A stretch of DNA of 64,000 bases. Source: Rhyacichthys aspro. Its lineage: Eukaryota > Chordata > Actinopteri > Gobiiformes > Rhyacichthyidae. The translations under genes and the position numbers were made by a program. Where the stretch lies: contig CM072161.1 in NCBI GenBank assembly GCA_036850595.1, positions 7,957,905 through 8,021,904 on the forward strand. The letters run 5' to 3'. Shown here one piece after another: positions 20,088 to 31,524 of this stretch (its first letter is position 1; the number at the start of each line of letters is the position of its first letter). The notes under the pieces were generated by a model. The model was not told the origin of the DNA. It saw nothing but the letters and a program-made list of their open reading frames with translations, and searched no databases.

Positions 20088-23000
20088 ATGAATAATACTC
20101 AGGTAAGGAAGGTTTGTCATTGAATTATTTGATATTTCAACACTTTACACACACACAGCAGCCACTGTGTTTGTTCTCTCTGCCCAGGCTACCTCTCCTA
20201 CGGCGTACGACAACATCGGTTTTCGGCACGACGAAGGAAGACCCCCTCCATATGCCCCGCCACCGAGTCTATACCTTTCCGTCCCACACAGTACCCCACA
20301 ATACGTCCCCTCGAATCCTAACACTATCAATACCCACCACACAACCACACCTGGAGTTTCAGACACCAGCAGACAAAAGAAAGGTGCAAACATTTTTTTA
20401 TTGTTTTTTTTATTTTTTATCACATACCTTTGGGACTTGACACTGTGGGGAAAGAAAGGGTGGGTAAACTTTTACCCGCAGCCAGTCAAACATCTATGGA
20501 CGTTAACAAAAGTGACGTGTACTTTCCTCCAATCATTAACTTATTTTTTTGCTGTAAAGGTATTTGACTAAGGTAACAACTTTGAAAAGCGCTTCAATTG
20601 TATTTAATGGTTTTTTTATTTATTTAAGGGAGCACATTAAGAGTTCACCTGTTGTGTGCTTCCATATATAATAGTAATAGTACATTTTTTCGTTTGGAGC
20701 ATGTAAATCTTGTGGTGTAGCTATACAATTTGCATTACTTCTCTTTTCCATTCAAATGATCTCAAGCCAACTATAGTTTTAGTTTTTGTCTTTGTTACTT
20801 CGCAGGTATAAGGAAATGTCACTGGAGGCAGATCCTGTGTATCTTGCTGTGTGTTCTTCTGGTATTGGCTGTGGTGTCCCTCTTGCTGTGGTACTTCTGT
20901 AAGTTCATCACAAGGACACAGAAACACTATTTCAAATACAACTTTTCCAATGCATTTTTCTTTCTAAATATTACTAATTACACTGCAGAATCATGTCATC
21001 AAGCATATTCAGTTGTCTTGGCCTACACATCATTCGGTATGGACAATGTTACGATATAAAGGATTGAAAAAACAAAGGAAAGGGTAGAAAAACTTGTTGG
21101 ATCACTTAAATGTCCACACCAAAGTCAACCCTTCTCCCTCGGGCATTTCAGCTGATACTTTATTTGCGTATGACCTCACGAGTCTCCTCTCTGTTGCAGT
21201 GTATTACCAGTGTTTTCTGGGGAAGTCTTGTGGTGGGAAGTGCCTAAGCCTGTCGCAGTGGTGCGATGGCGTAAAGGACTGCTCTGACGGAGAGGATGAA
21301 AACCAGTGTTGTAAGACATTAACGCACTTTCAACATATCGCTCCCACCCACTGTCTGTAGAGACGGTTATTAGATGTTTTGCTTTTTGCTTTGCAGTCCG
21401 CCTCCAAGGCACTAACTTCCTGCTGGAGAGTTACTCATCAGCCAGTCAGACATGGATGCCTGTTTGTGCGGATGGCTGGGACAACAACCATGGGAGGGCC
21501 GTGTGTGAGCAAATGGGTTATGAGAGGTGACACATCTTTACTACAGTGATATAGTTTAGTTTAAGGCACTGACACATACTATTACCTGAAATAATGAAGG
21601 TAGTTTTTTTTGTAAAATCACACTAAAATGCTCTGATCAATGTGACACCAGTGTATTCTAAAAGGTATTGTATAAATGGTAAAGTATAGTTTAGTATAAT
21701 AGAAAAATAAGATTTTATTTTGTAATAAGATTTTATTTAGGAAAAAATGAAAAAGAAAAAAATGTGGGCAAAACAAAAGTGAACACATTCAACAGCTTGT
21801 AGCTGCACTTTTAAAAGCCATAAGTAGCAGTAATTGTTTCCTGTGTAACTTTATCCATGTATCACATTTTGGAGGAATTGAGCCCATTCTTCTTTACAGC
21901 TCCAGTTCATTGAAGTTTGGGGTATTCAGTTATGACTTAAATTTATACCACAGCTTTTCCAGTTGTTTAGAATTTCCCATTGGAGAGCCAAGAGTGTTAT
22001 GTTTGTAACTACCACTATGACAATGTAGTTTCCCTCATGGATTAATGAAGATTAAAACAATAAATTAAATTCATAAACTGTACACTGCTGAAGTAGCACT
22101 GAAATATTCGTTTGAAAAGGCACTGAGGTGCCAGGGTTGTTGAACTCTGCAACTCTCTGATACTTGCACTCTTATCAGATAGGTAAATATGTTGGTCACA
22201 TATGTCTTTGTCTGTCTGACAGGCAGGATTATGAGAGTTTCACCCAGACTGGTGCAGGCCCCCTCGCTTCCAAAGGGTACATGAAGCTGAATCCAGGAGG
22301 TGACCAGGGATCACGTACCCAAGCCCAGCTTAGTCCCAGGTTTACCACCAACCCTTCATAATCATTGTTTACATTAAAGATCTCTGATGCGACTGATGTT
22401 TTAACACAATATTGACCCAGCTTATATGTTTTACAGTCAATTCTGCTCATCCACAGCTGTTAGACTCAACTGTATTGGTGAGGTTCTAAATCACTTTCGT
22501 AAGATTTTTTTTTCGTAAGAGGAAGTGGTCCTTTGACATTTAGAGTAAAAGGGAACAGCTGTCTTGTTCAGGTTGTGGAGTGAGCTCAGCAGCACCCAGC
22601 TCTCGTATTGTTGGTGGAACAGAGGCAGTGAATGGCGCCTGGCCATGGCAGGTCAGTCTGCAGATTAATGGACAGCATGTTTGTGGAGGCTCCATTATCA
22701 GCTCCATGTGGATCCTCTCTGCTGCACACTGCTTCGAAAAGTGAGATTCCACAATTGTCCATATCACTTTTTAAAATCAAATGATTGGATCCTTTTGCTT
22801 AATGTCCTCCTGGCTTCTCCTGTTATCACCAGATACACTAGACCTACCATGTGGAAGGTACAAGCTGGAGACACCAGCTTGCTCAGAATGAGCTCCAATC
22901 TGGGCAAGTCAGTGGATAAAATCATCAGTCATAAAAGATATGACCCAGAAACTAATGACAATGACATTGCTCTTCTAAAGCTGAGTTCACCTTTAACATT

Positions 23001-23836
23001 TACATGTAAGTACTGACTGCATGTACATTGACCTATTTTGATTATTATATGTGTTTGACTCTTTATTTGATTATCAATTGTACTTCCCCAGCCACAGTAA
23101 AGCCAGTGTGTCTCCCTAACGTTGGTGTGGACCTATCACCAGAACGTCAAGCCTGGATCACAGGATGGGGATCCCTGCGCTCATCTGGTGAGACAGTCAT
23201 GTAGAGGCATCCGTCTATGTGGATTATTAAAAAAGGCAATGGATTTTGAGAAAAATCATTTAGGGGTCACCTTTGTGTAGCTACTTTAACTCACACAATA
23301 TAGTATAGCTTAATGACTAACAGAGCTAACTGTTATTCCTCAATCATTAATATTTCTCAGGGTCATCACCTGACAAACTGAACCAGGCTGAGGTGACCAT
23401 TTATAAAAGAAACACCTGCAACCAGCCTTTGATATTGAACGGAGCAGTCACAGAGTCCATGATCTGTGCCGGCAAACTTTCAGGAGGAGTTGATTCGTGT
23501 CAGGTTTGGTCACTTTCTTTCTCAGATTCTTTTGACTGTGCTTCAGCAAACACTCTCCAAATAAACACAACTCCTGTACACTGCAGGGAGACAGCGGCGG
23601 GCCCCTGGTGGTCAAGCAGGGAGGTGTCTGGTGGCTGGCAGGGGACACCAGCTGGGGGATTGGATGTGCATGGAAGAACAGACCAGGAGTCTATGGAAAT
23701 GTCTCCTATTTGATTAACTGGGTTCACGAACAGATGCAGGTAAACTGTCACCATCAACCATACAATACAGAATATCTCCTATTGTGTATCATGTTCAAAA
23801 TGTCTTCTGATGTGTTCTTTTTCACAGAATAAATAA
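20088..23836 (+). CDS. tmprss2: Type II transmembrane serine protease TMPRSS2
   Basis: Cell-surface trypsin-like protease. Coding exons: 20088-20102, 20188-20383, 20806-20898, 21200-21310, 21397-21526, 22223-22339, 22437-22477, 22572-22740, 22833-23005, 23092-23187, 23361-23503, 23587-23739, 23828-23836, giving 481 aa (human 492). Order of parts: Pro/Tyr-rich cytoplasmic tail (1-75), one membrane helix (about 80-101), LDL-receptor class A module (about 102-138, with DGEDENQC), scavenger-receptor Cys-rich domain (about 139-235), then the protease. Activation cleavage is expected at Arg246-Ile247 (SSR/IVGG). The triad is His287 (SAAHC), Asp335 (NDNDIALL) and Ser431 (GDSGGP). Asp425 sits in the S1 pocket, so cleavage after Arg or Lys is expected. 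The last coding exon adds only two codons and the stop. Closeness to dscam, as on human chromosome 21, supports tmprss2 over other family members. Confidence 0.95.
21720..22010. repeat. Decayed interspersed repeat inside tmprss2 intron
   Basis: The wording around AAGCCATAAGTAGCAGTAAT and TTGAGCCCATTCTTCTTTAC resembles a DNA-transposon-type repeat found in many fish genomes. No terminal repeats or open frame are visible. It explains why this intron (about 700 bases) is longer than most in the gene. Confidence 0.4.
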
Positions 23837-23995
23837 GAGAGTGGCGTTCACACAGCAGTATCACACCAGCACTTTGATAGAAATGTCACAAATGATGCAA
23901 TAAGATTACCCTTTTCTCTTTGTTTAAACCCACTGAATGTATTTTTGTATGTTTATATGCTTTTCACACATGAAATTTTTTTATTTATTTGTTCA

Positions 23996-24001
23996 AATAA
24001 A
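23996..24001 (+). other. tmprss2: Polyadenylation signal of tmprss2
   Basis: AATAAA 160 bases past the stop codon. Confidence 0.7.
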
Positions 24002-25834
24002 ATAATTCACAAGTACTTCAGTTTGAATTTGGCCTTGTGTTATAAATGACCCTTGAGACATTAAGCTTGGCATTTACATATCACTTTTTCTTGGTCACTG
24101 AGGTCATTTGACTTCTGACATACCCTCTCCTTAGATTTACAAAGAGGACACATGCTAATTTCCAGACTACTCTATTGTAAAAGGCAGGCTAGGGAGGCAT
24201 TACAACCTTAATTACATCTATTTATCAACTATTGTCTCCTCCACAAATAACCAAAGAGTGTCTCTGTGAGTGGAATTGTATTTTAAAATATGAAGCCTTT
24301 TATGTAGAGCACACATTTTACTTGAATCATTAAAAAGCATTAAAACCACCATCTTCGTCAAAGTCAGATGCTCTTGATGACTCCATTTTTACATATTTAA
24401 ATAATAAAGTCTGCTATAGTATGACACGGCCTCTTTAAAATAATGTAATTGGGTAAAATTGAAATTAAAGTAATGAAAATGTCAGATTAGATTATTGTTT
24501 TTTGGGTTTTTTATTGAATGATAATGGTTCTTCATATGTAGCTGGACTCTGTAACAGTTGTCCTCATAAGGCAGATGAGATGAGAGCGTGTAGTTTAGGT
24601 GCAGCTTGTTTACACGTAATCTTGACCAACTGTTTTTTTTTATGGATTATGTCGACGATCCTTTCAAGACCTCGAGTCTCATCTGCAACTACAAACACAC
24701 ATTTCTAAGTGAGAAATGTGCTATAAATAAGAAAGATGCTGTCTGCAAGAATATGATCAAATTGCGTAAACTAATTGTGCTAAATGCTCTACTTACCACT
24801 GTTGTTTGAAGCAGTGCTTTCTAAGATGGCGTCCAAACAAAACGAAATGCTCCATCTTGTTGCTCCATTTTAAAAACAGAATATTACGGCTCTCAGTCCC
24901 TCTGGCTTTAGCAGAAGGGGTTTAGCACAAGCATCGTCCTTTAAGTTTACCCTAAAAAACAAATGAATGTTTTTGCACTGACACAACAGCAGCAGGAAAT
25001 AAAAAGATGTGATGATAAATATTCTTAATTTTACTTGCAGTGTATAAAAGTTATGATTTTAACAGCATACCTGTCATAGTCACAAGATGCTAAAGGGTTG
25101 TTCAGATGTTGTCCAATCAGTCCACATGTTTCCCTGTGTCACTCATAGCCTCCTGTGTGTGGTGCTCTGAGAGGAAGGGGTCCGGGCCCCTCAGAGGCAG
25201 GTTCTCAAAAAGAAATTAAGTTAATTAAGTTTTCATTGCTGCCATTAAGTCAGACTTGTTACTGGTGCATATTTGATTTTCCCAGAGCTGCTGTTTTTCT
25301 GTATTTTCTACAGGTTTTGTAGCCATAGCCATGGGGTGGAGCTAGTCATGTGCAGCAGCTTCACGACTGCAGGACCTCCAGCTTGTTTTAAAAAAGTTTG
25401 CAGCAAAGTGTGAAGCACCTCCAAGTCTGTGGTCATGGTTTTCAGTTAAAAATGGAGTGCATGGTCCTTTCTGTGTTTGAGAAGACTTGCTGCCTCCAGC
25501 AAAGGCTGACTGTAGGTTGGTCTGGAAATTATTTGGAGCGTTGGGATGGTGGAGGTGTCTGTGAAGAGGTGTCTAGTTCTATGGCCCAGGAAAAATAAGT
25601 ACAGCTTCAAATATGATCTGATCAAATTTAGCCAAACGTGCAATGCTGCTTCTTCCTGGTCAAGTGGGTTGTCTATATCTTCACAAGATGTTTGAGGTTT
25701 CTTTGGTGAATCTGGTGTGTTCTGTCTCTTCTCTTGTTACTATGTGGATTTCTCAGTTGTAAATTTAAAGAAGCACATAGTAACTAAATAGGCCCTGGAT
25801 GAAGGTGTTAAAGCAGGGCCTTCCTGAGTCCATA
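24002..25834. other. Intergenic; may include the 3' untranslated region of the next minus-strand gene
   Basis: No coding exon recognised. A minus-strand polyadenylation word (TTTATT on the plus strand) occurs at about 24509-24514, far from the stop of the 25835 gene. Nearer signals were not found, so the 3' end of that gene is unknown. Confidence 0.4.
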
Positions 25835-27054
25835 TTAGTCAGACTCGGAGTCAGACTCGGAGTCAGACTCGTGGAAATGCAGGGGGCGAAAGAAGTATCT
25901 GTAAGATGTGCCACTGCCTGAAGTCCCAGCAGATGTCCCAGTTAACAGGTCTTCATCATGGCTATCTTCTGATGAGCTCACACAAGGCTTCTTGGGAGCT
26001 GCCTCATCACTGTCACTGTCATCTTCTCTGCTTCTTTTGTTCTTGCAGGCTTCAGAGTTTGGATGGTCGGCCTGGTTTTCGTCTGACAGGCGTCGCCTTT
26101 TAGAAGCGACGTACTCACTGTCGTCTTCTCGAGATCTTTTCCTGGATGCTCTAAAGTCTTTTGTAAAAACATGGTATGTGTTAATTTTTTTTTTACTGCC
26201 TCAGCTACAGCTTTTCTATACTGTAGCTGAGTCAACAATTTAGCTCTTTCATGTATTAATAAGTATAAAAGACAATAAACTGAACCTTGATCATCAAGGC
26301 CTTCAAGATGAGCCCTGAAAGGAGCACTGTTTTCTACTATCTCATCCTCATATTCATACGAAGACTCATCTTCCTCCGAGGAGTCGTAATCAAATTCCTC
26401 GTCCTCAGAAGAATCATCATCGTACAAGAGGAAGTTGGGGCTGGGGTCACGGATAACAGGACCAGGTGGATCCAACACAAGCTCATGTGCGTCCTCTTCA
26501 TCAGAGATGACGATAGGTACGTCATGAGCTTCACCGTAAGGACCATGATTAACAGCTTGAGGAAAGACATCCTGATGAGGGAAGTCACCTGAGGACAGAG
26601 CAATCTTATTACAACATCAAGTATTAGAAGAAACAACAGCTATTACTACTATAAATAACAATAATACATTTGTTAAATGCACACACATTTCAGCGTTCCA
26701 CTAAGACTTTGTTAAAATGCATTACAATAAATTAATCAAAAATACAAATGTTCTTTGATATTTACATTAATAATAACAAATTTCACACCTGTTACGATGT
26801 ATACAACATATTTTCATTGAGTATTGATTCCTAATAAGTGAAAAATCGTCGAGTGAAATCATTTAAAAGATTGTTAGCTTAAATTCTGGCTATCTCTACT
26901 TGAACATTTGAGATTTTTCCTTAATTAGCCTAACAGTTATTTTCTGAATTTATCTTAAGAAATGAATTCGTATTATTTTACCTCCTCCAATGCTGAATAT
27001 TTCATGAAGATTGACCAGATGAGGGCCAAAGGGTGGTTGATTGTAGTCTACCAT
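25835..27054 (-). CDS. Unrecognised acidic, probably nuclear protein (minus-strand member of palindromic pair)
   Basis: Three exons on the minus strand: 27054-26982, 26588-26286 and 26157-25835, giving 232 aa. I do not recognise the family. Residues 1-25 (MVDYNQPPFGPHLVN at the start) match the N-terminus of the head-to-head gene at 27384. Residues about 48-115 are very acidic and rich in Asp/Glu/Ser/Tyr. Residues 126-180 are basic, with KRSREDDS twice (132-139 and 166-173) and a KRRR nuclear-localisation-like cluster at 145-148. The C-terminus is an ESDSESDSESD tail. No signal peptide, membrane segment or catalytic motif is seen. The composition suggests a chromatin- or transcription-linked nuclear protein, but this is inference. 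The first intron has good splice sites (GTAAAA...CAG). The second (128 bases, donor GTTCAG) is weaker, and reading through it stays open to 25978 in another frame. Confidence 0.6.
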
Positions 27055-27113
27055 TTTCAGTTTTCTCAATGTACCTTGAAAATATGTCAACAAGATATGA
27101 GTTAATATTAAAG
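26811..27113 (-). repeat. Left arm of an inverted duplication (palindrome)
   Basis: Read on the minus strand, this arm runs from about 60 bases upstream of the start codon at 27054, through exon 1, and about 170 bases into intron 1. It matches 27326-27619 on the plus strand over nearly its whole length, with small indels. Shared runs include AAGATAAATTCAGAAAATAA and TCAAGTAGAGATAGCCAGAA. Similarity ends abruptly on both sides. Confidence 0.9.
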
Positions 27114-27325
27114 GTCAAATATAAATGCATTTTCAGCAACAAGTTGATAACAGAATCACCTTTAGTTTTTGCAGTTTAGCTAGCAGTATGCCTGAACAAT
27201 GTCGCTCTCCAAGTGTCCACTCGACCGTCGAAGTGAAAAGTGTGGAATTCTTGCCGCGCTTCGACTTTTACTACGTAACTTTATATCCATTGACAACGAC
27301 GCACGGTCACGCAAAGTGGGAGGTG
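27114..27325. promoter_or_regulatory. Spacer between the palindrome arms, probable shared bidirectional promoter
   Basis: This 212-base spacer is richer in CpG than either arm (TCGACCGTCGAAG, GCCGCGCTTCGAC, CAACGACGCACGG). It separates two start codons 330 bases apart on opposite strands. GTCGAAG at 27227-27233 and CTTCGAC at 27259-27265 form a small dyad. It most likely drives both genes. No TATA box in the expected place for either. Confidence 0.45.
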
Positions 27326-27619
27326 CTTTAATGATAACTAATATCTTGTTGACATTTTCAAGGGAAAATTTAGAAAACAGAAAATGCTAGATTACTATCA
27401 ACCCCCCTTTTACCCCCATCTGGTCAATCCTACCGAAACATTCAGCTTTGGAGGAGGTAAAAATTCATTCCTTAAGATAAATTCAGAAAATAATTGTTAG
27501 GCTAATTGGATAAATCTCAAATGGTCAAGTAGAGATAGCCAGAATTCATGACAAAAAAACTTTTAAATGATTTCACTCGACGATATTTAACTTATTAAGA
27601 ATCAATATTCAATGAAAAT
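27326..27619 (+). repeat. Right arm of the inverted duplication
   Basis: Plus-strand counterpart of the left arm, including CTTTAATGATAACTAATATC before the start codon at 27384, exon 1 and the first part of intron 1. The intron portion is about 90 percent alike between arms by eye. Exon 1 differs at 13 of 73 bases. Confidence 0.9.
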
Positions 27620-28082
27620 GTACTTTATTTATTGTTCTCTAATGCTGTGACCGTAAACGTGCAGATAAGCGTATGTAATTGTAATGTTGTCTCAATAGAT
27701 AGTACCAGCCAGTGTCCGCCAGGTGGAGACAGTGTGCAGGGTTGGAATGAATATAGATGCGAGAGACAACCAAAAAGTCATGTACAACTGGAAGAGTCTT
27801 GATCTAGGTAAGACTGAAACTTGAAAACACACAGCAAAGGGGAGACATTTTTCTTTTTAATTTTGCAAATATATGCAAAAACATACAAACAATTGTGCAT
27901 ATTTTTTCTTATTTTCTCTCTAAACCCTTCCTTACTACATCACGGCCAGACACAAAAAAGAGGAAAAAAAATCAAAATAAAATGAAATGATAAAAATCCC
28001 TTTTTATTATTGTGCAGAGCACAATTGTCTGGCGACCTGTGACGAGGACCAGATAAGATCCAGGTACATCCAGGATTCATGA
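27384..28082 (+). CDS. Unrecognised small protein, plus-strand member of palindromic pair
   Basis: Predicted exons 27384-27456, 27703-27807 and 28018-28082 give 80 aa. Exon 1 (MLDYYQPPFYPHLVN at the start, FSFGGG at the end) has exactly the length, frame and donor of exon 1 in the minus-strand gene, to which it is related by inverted duplication. Exons 2 and 3 have no counterpart there: exon 2 reads SVRQVETVCRVGMNIDARDN then MYNWKSLDL, and exon 3 ends RYIQDS. The acceptor at 27702 is one of two nearby AGs; the one at 27698 leads to an early frame ending at about 27801. Exon 3 also holds a possible donor (CCAG/GTACAT at 28064), so the gene could continue. No family recognised, no signal peptide or membrane segment. 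Confidence 0.45.
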
Positions 28083-30880
28083 ATCTGCCAAAAGGGTAAA
28101 CACTGTCACAAATTTGGATACTAAAGCAAGTGGTTGGCAAATTGTCTTGCTATTTCTGACTATTTGCATTTCTTTGTGTGTACTAATCTAGTAAATAAGT
28201 AAATACAGTTTACTGATTCATTTAACATTGTGTAGTATTACAGTCATACATAAATCTTTTGTAATGCCTCTGTGTTTCTAAATTGACATTTCTGCGCACA
28301 CATGGTTGACTGCCTACACACATACATACACATATTTGTCTCAAAAGTTTCTGGGCTACTTCACTGTACAAAATAGCCTGAGGCTGTCCAGCAACAGCAG
28401 TACCATCTGCTGGCAGGGGCAGTACAGATATCTTAATCTCAAATAAGATAATTCTGTAGTTATTTGTAATTTGGTCTGTCTTTACTGAGGTTTTCAGTGT
28501 TTTGTGTGTATATTTTTGTCACTTACTTGTACTTGTATTACTCTTGTTTCATGTCTCTCTGTCTGCTTGCCTGTCTAATCAGCACTCGCGGAGGTTGGCT
28601 CACTAATTGGCAGATGCTCAATCCCAGAGCCTGCATCTGCTACCTGTTTGTACCAATTAACAGACCCATGATACTGCACTGACACCTCTTCAATGGGTTA
28701 ACAGATGCCACAATTAGCCACTCATTTGAATAGCTGCCTGTTTAGCGTGAGGACCCTTGTTGCCTCATCTCCAACTGTGGGGCGAGCCGCCTTTCATCTA
28801 TTTGCCTTTTTTCTTGTTGCCTCTCAAATGAGGCGTAGGCAGGCTGAGGAACCCTGGTGTGTTGAGCAAACAGTCTTTCACTAGATCCCCAAATTAGCTC
28901 TTGAGATTCAGCTTAGGCAATAATGCATCGTCACATGGAAATTTCACAATACCTGCAACATATGCTATACTTCTGTATGTTTCATGTAACGCCAAACACA
29001 AGGAAAGGGCTCACTCTTTAAGTGATTTTATGTGCTGTTGTTATATAACTTCTGGTGCATGACAGTAAATCCTGCCAAAATCCAATGGCATTTGCTAACG
29101 TTTAGGCCCATTTAGTGTAATGTAAATAATTTTAGTGGAAATAAAATGGAATAATAAAATTGATCTCTGTAAAACCAGCATGTGCCATTAGACACTGTGT
29201 GCATATGTGGGATCATAGCATGTACAGTTATGTAGGGAATCACAGAGTAGCTCATCATACCAACATATATCATTATAACTAATATATATGATGACATGTG
29301 TAAATAAATAAAATGTGCCTCTGCATGGTATTGTCCAATTAACAGAATCTGATTATTATGAAACAATGTACAAAAAAGTGCAAATACAATTTTGAGTAAA
29401 GGCCTCTTATCTCTATAATGTTGATATTTTTCCCATGTATATATATCATATAGTGGTGTAGACATTACCTAGATTTAAAAGCACAGAAAACACACTTAAC
29501 TATGGTATGGTCATTACATGCCACAACACAAGTGATTCTTATATAAAAATAATTTAGTTAGGAGTGTATTCTATACAGCTCAAAATGCAACAGAGATGAT
29601 TTGGCCATGTGAGTCCTGCAGTCCTGTCCATTTAAACTGCTGCTGTGCAACTGAATTGCTGAGGAAGAAACAGTGTTGATGGTGGGTGACGTGCAACAAC
29701 AAAATGACAGCACTGTTACTAGGGGCTAAGTGCTAATCTTGGGTAGGGGGGTAAGATGAATTCTTAGAGCACACAGGAGTAAAAAAAAATAAGCTTAGTG
29801 GTGTGATTCTGCCCTGGTTCTCAACACCAGCACTTTGTTGTGTTTGTGAGGTGTGTTTGACAGGAAGTGCATGTATTTGTGCATGTGTAAGCCTTGGGCT
29901 GTGCTTGTGGATACACAGACTGCTGCTGTGAGCGGGCATGTTTCTGTAATCCTGCACGTGTGCGTGTGGATCCAAAGCACATGTGTCATTTTTGCACAAA
30001 GAGTATGATCAATGCAACATTCTTGAGCAGCCAATGAGGAGGGAGCCCTTGTTACTGGGCAGTTATGTGTTTATTTTTTCCCCCTGTTCATTCGTGAGGT
30101 CGATGTCACGCGTCAAGCCTCATAGACTCTCAGATCAGCGTGAGTCTTTACGACACACCAGGGTCCTGCGGTTGTGATGAACATCAGCACTCTCTCTGGT
30201 TTTGTAGGTCAACTAATATTGAGCTACGGGTGCGACACATGTACTCGTCTGTGTGCCTTTTCCGCAGTGTACACGGAGCAAAGGTCAGATGTGAACTTTC
30301 ATTCACAAAGATCCTGTATTGGCTGCATTTGATAAAGAAAAATCTCCATAGATTTTTTTTTTAATCTGCAAGTCTGATTTTCCTGTAAATATTTAAAAAA
30401 GCAGCGCTTCCCAAATGGTATTAGTATTTCTGGAACATACTAGACTAGTGTGGTCATTTGTAACATAAATATCTGTCTGTCCAGCTGCATATGTTCATTG
30501 GATCTTAAGGTTTAGAGGTACCTCAACTATTTGATGTTCGTAGGTAAAATTTGACAAATGATAATATGCTATATCTAGGATGAAACAATAATCCAAATTC
30601 TTTTAATTACTAACAGGCCTCAGAAATGATTTTTTTGTGATTTATATTTATGTTCACATATTTAGAGGTTATGTTTATTATAGGTGAAATTAATTTGTTA
30701 TCCCTTTATTTTAACCTGTACATTTCACGTTCACATTATAGCTTTGAGACTATTTGAAACGAATATTTGTTCACAAGTTTGTTGTACATATAAAATCAGC
30801 AGCATGATTCATATTTTAAAATGTATGTTTTATAATAATTATAAAAAAGAATCAGAAATAAATTAGATCAGATGTTGAAA
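28083..30880. other. Intergenic, start of gene desert
   Basis: No gene recognised. About 28560-28820 is GC-balanced, non-repetitive and rich in AATTAGC/AATTAAC words, and could be a conserved noncoding element. The rest is AT-rich with short open frames only. Confidence 0.4.
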
Positions 30881-31170
30881 TGTCGATCCCAAACCCGAGG
30901 CATATTTTTTTATTGAGGTTGTGGCATCACAATCTAACAATATGACAATACATCACTATAACATTTTATTGTGATATTGAAGCGATGTAACAATATAAAA
31001 AAAAACGTACAATATAGTTCCTCAAAAAGACCTGCCTGCCTGATATTTTGTCGTTAATATATAAAAAAATAGGGAGAAGATGTCTCAAATTTCAATATCA
31101 AATGATAACAACACTGCATTTGAATATTTTGACGGTATAATATTTTATGAACACATAAAAAAAACCTAAA
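30880..31170. repeat. Possible MITE-like AT-rich repeat
   Basis: Repeated use of ACAATATGACAATACATCAC, GTGATATTGAAGCGATG and ATATTGTACG-like words is typical of a common fish repeat built from 'cgatattg' motifs. A related stretch lies near 63.38-63.71 kb. Ends not defined. Confidence 0.3.
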
Positions 31171-31215
31171 CATATCCACCTGAACTCTGAAAAAAGGACC
31201 CTGCAAATAACTAAA

Positions 31216-31524
31216 TCACAAATCCTTACACCTGTGACATAGATAACTCTTGGGCATTATCTCTCTGTGAAGAATACAAATCATCTTCTCAAGACAATAC
31301 AGAAAACTGACATATTCCTTAGTCCCTTTAGCCTTCTGCAATACCTCCTCTGTCCACATGGTGTCATCATTCTCTCTCTCACTAACCAGCGTTTCGGTGC
31401 CATTGATGAGCTCAACATAAAGGAAATCCTCTTTACTGGCAGGCTTCAACTTTAATCTTAACAATCTCTTTTGCCCTCTTTGGAAAAACCATACGTCAGT
31501 GACAATAAGATGAAAACAAAACAT
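31216..31524 (-). other. Open frame of 102 codons, uncertain exon or fossil
   Basis: A minus-strand frame with balanced, protein-like composition (RLLRLKLKPASKEDFLY, then GTETLVSERENDDTMWTEE). It stands out in AT-rich surroundings. I could not link it to neighbouring exons or to a family. It may be a lone exon, a transposon-derived fragment or chance. Confidence 0.2.

Noticed and set aside
27699..27801. Alternative exon 2 for the plus-strand pair gene using the AG at 27698
   Set aside because: It gives a frame that stops at about 27801 before any good donor, while the AG at 27702 keeps the frame through a consensus donor and a third exon.
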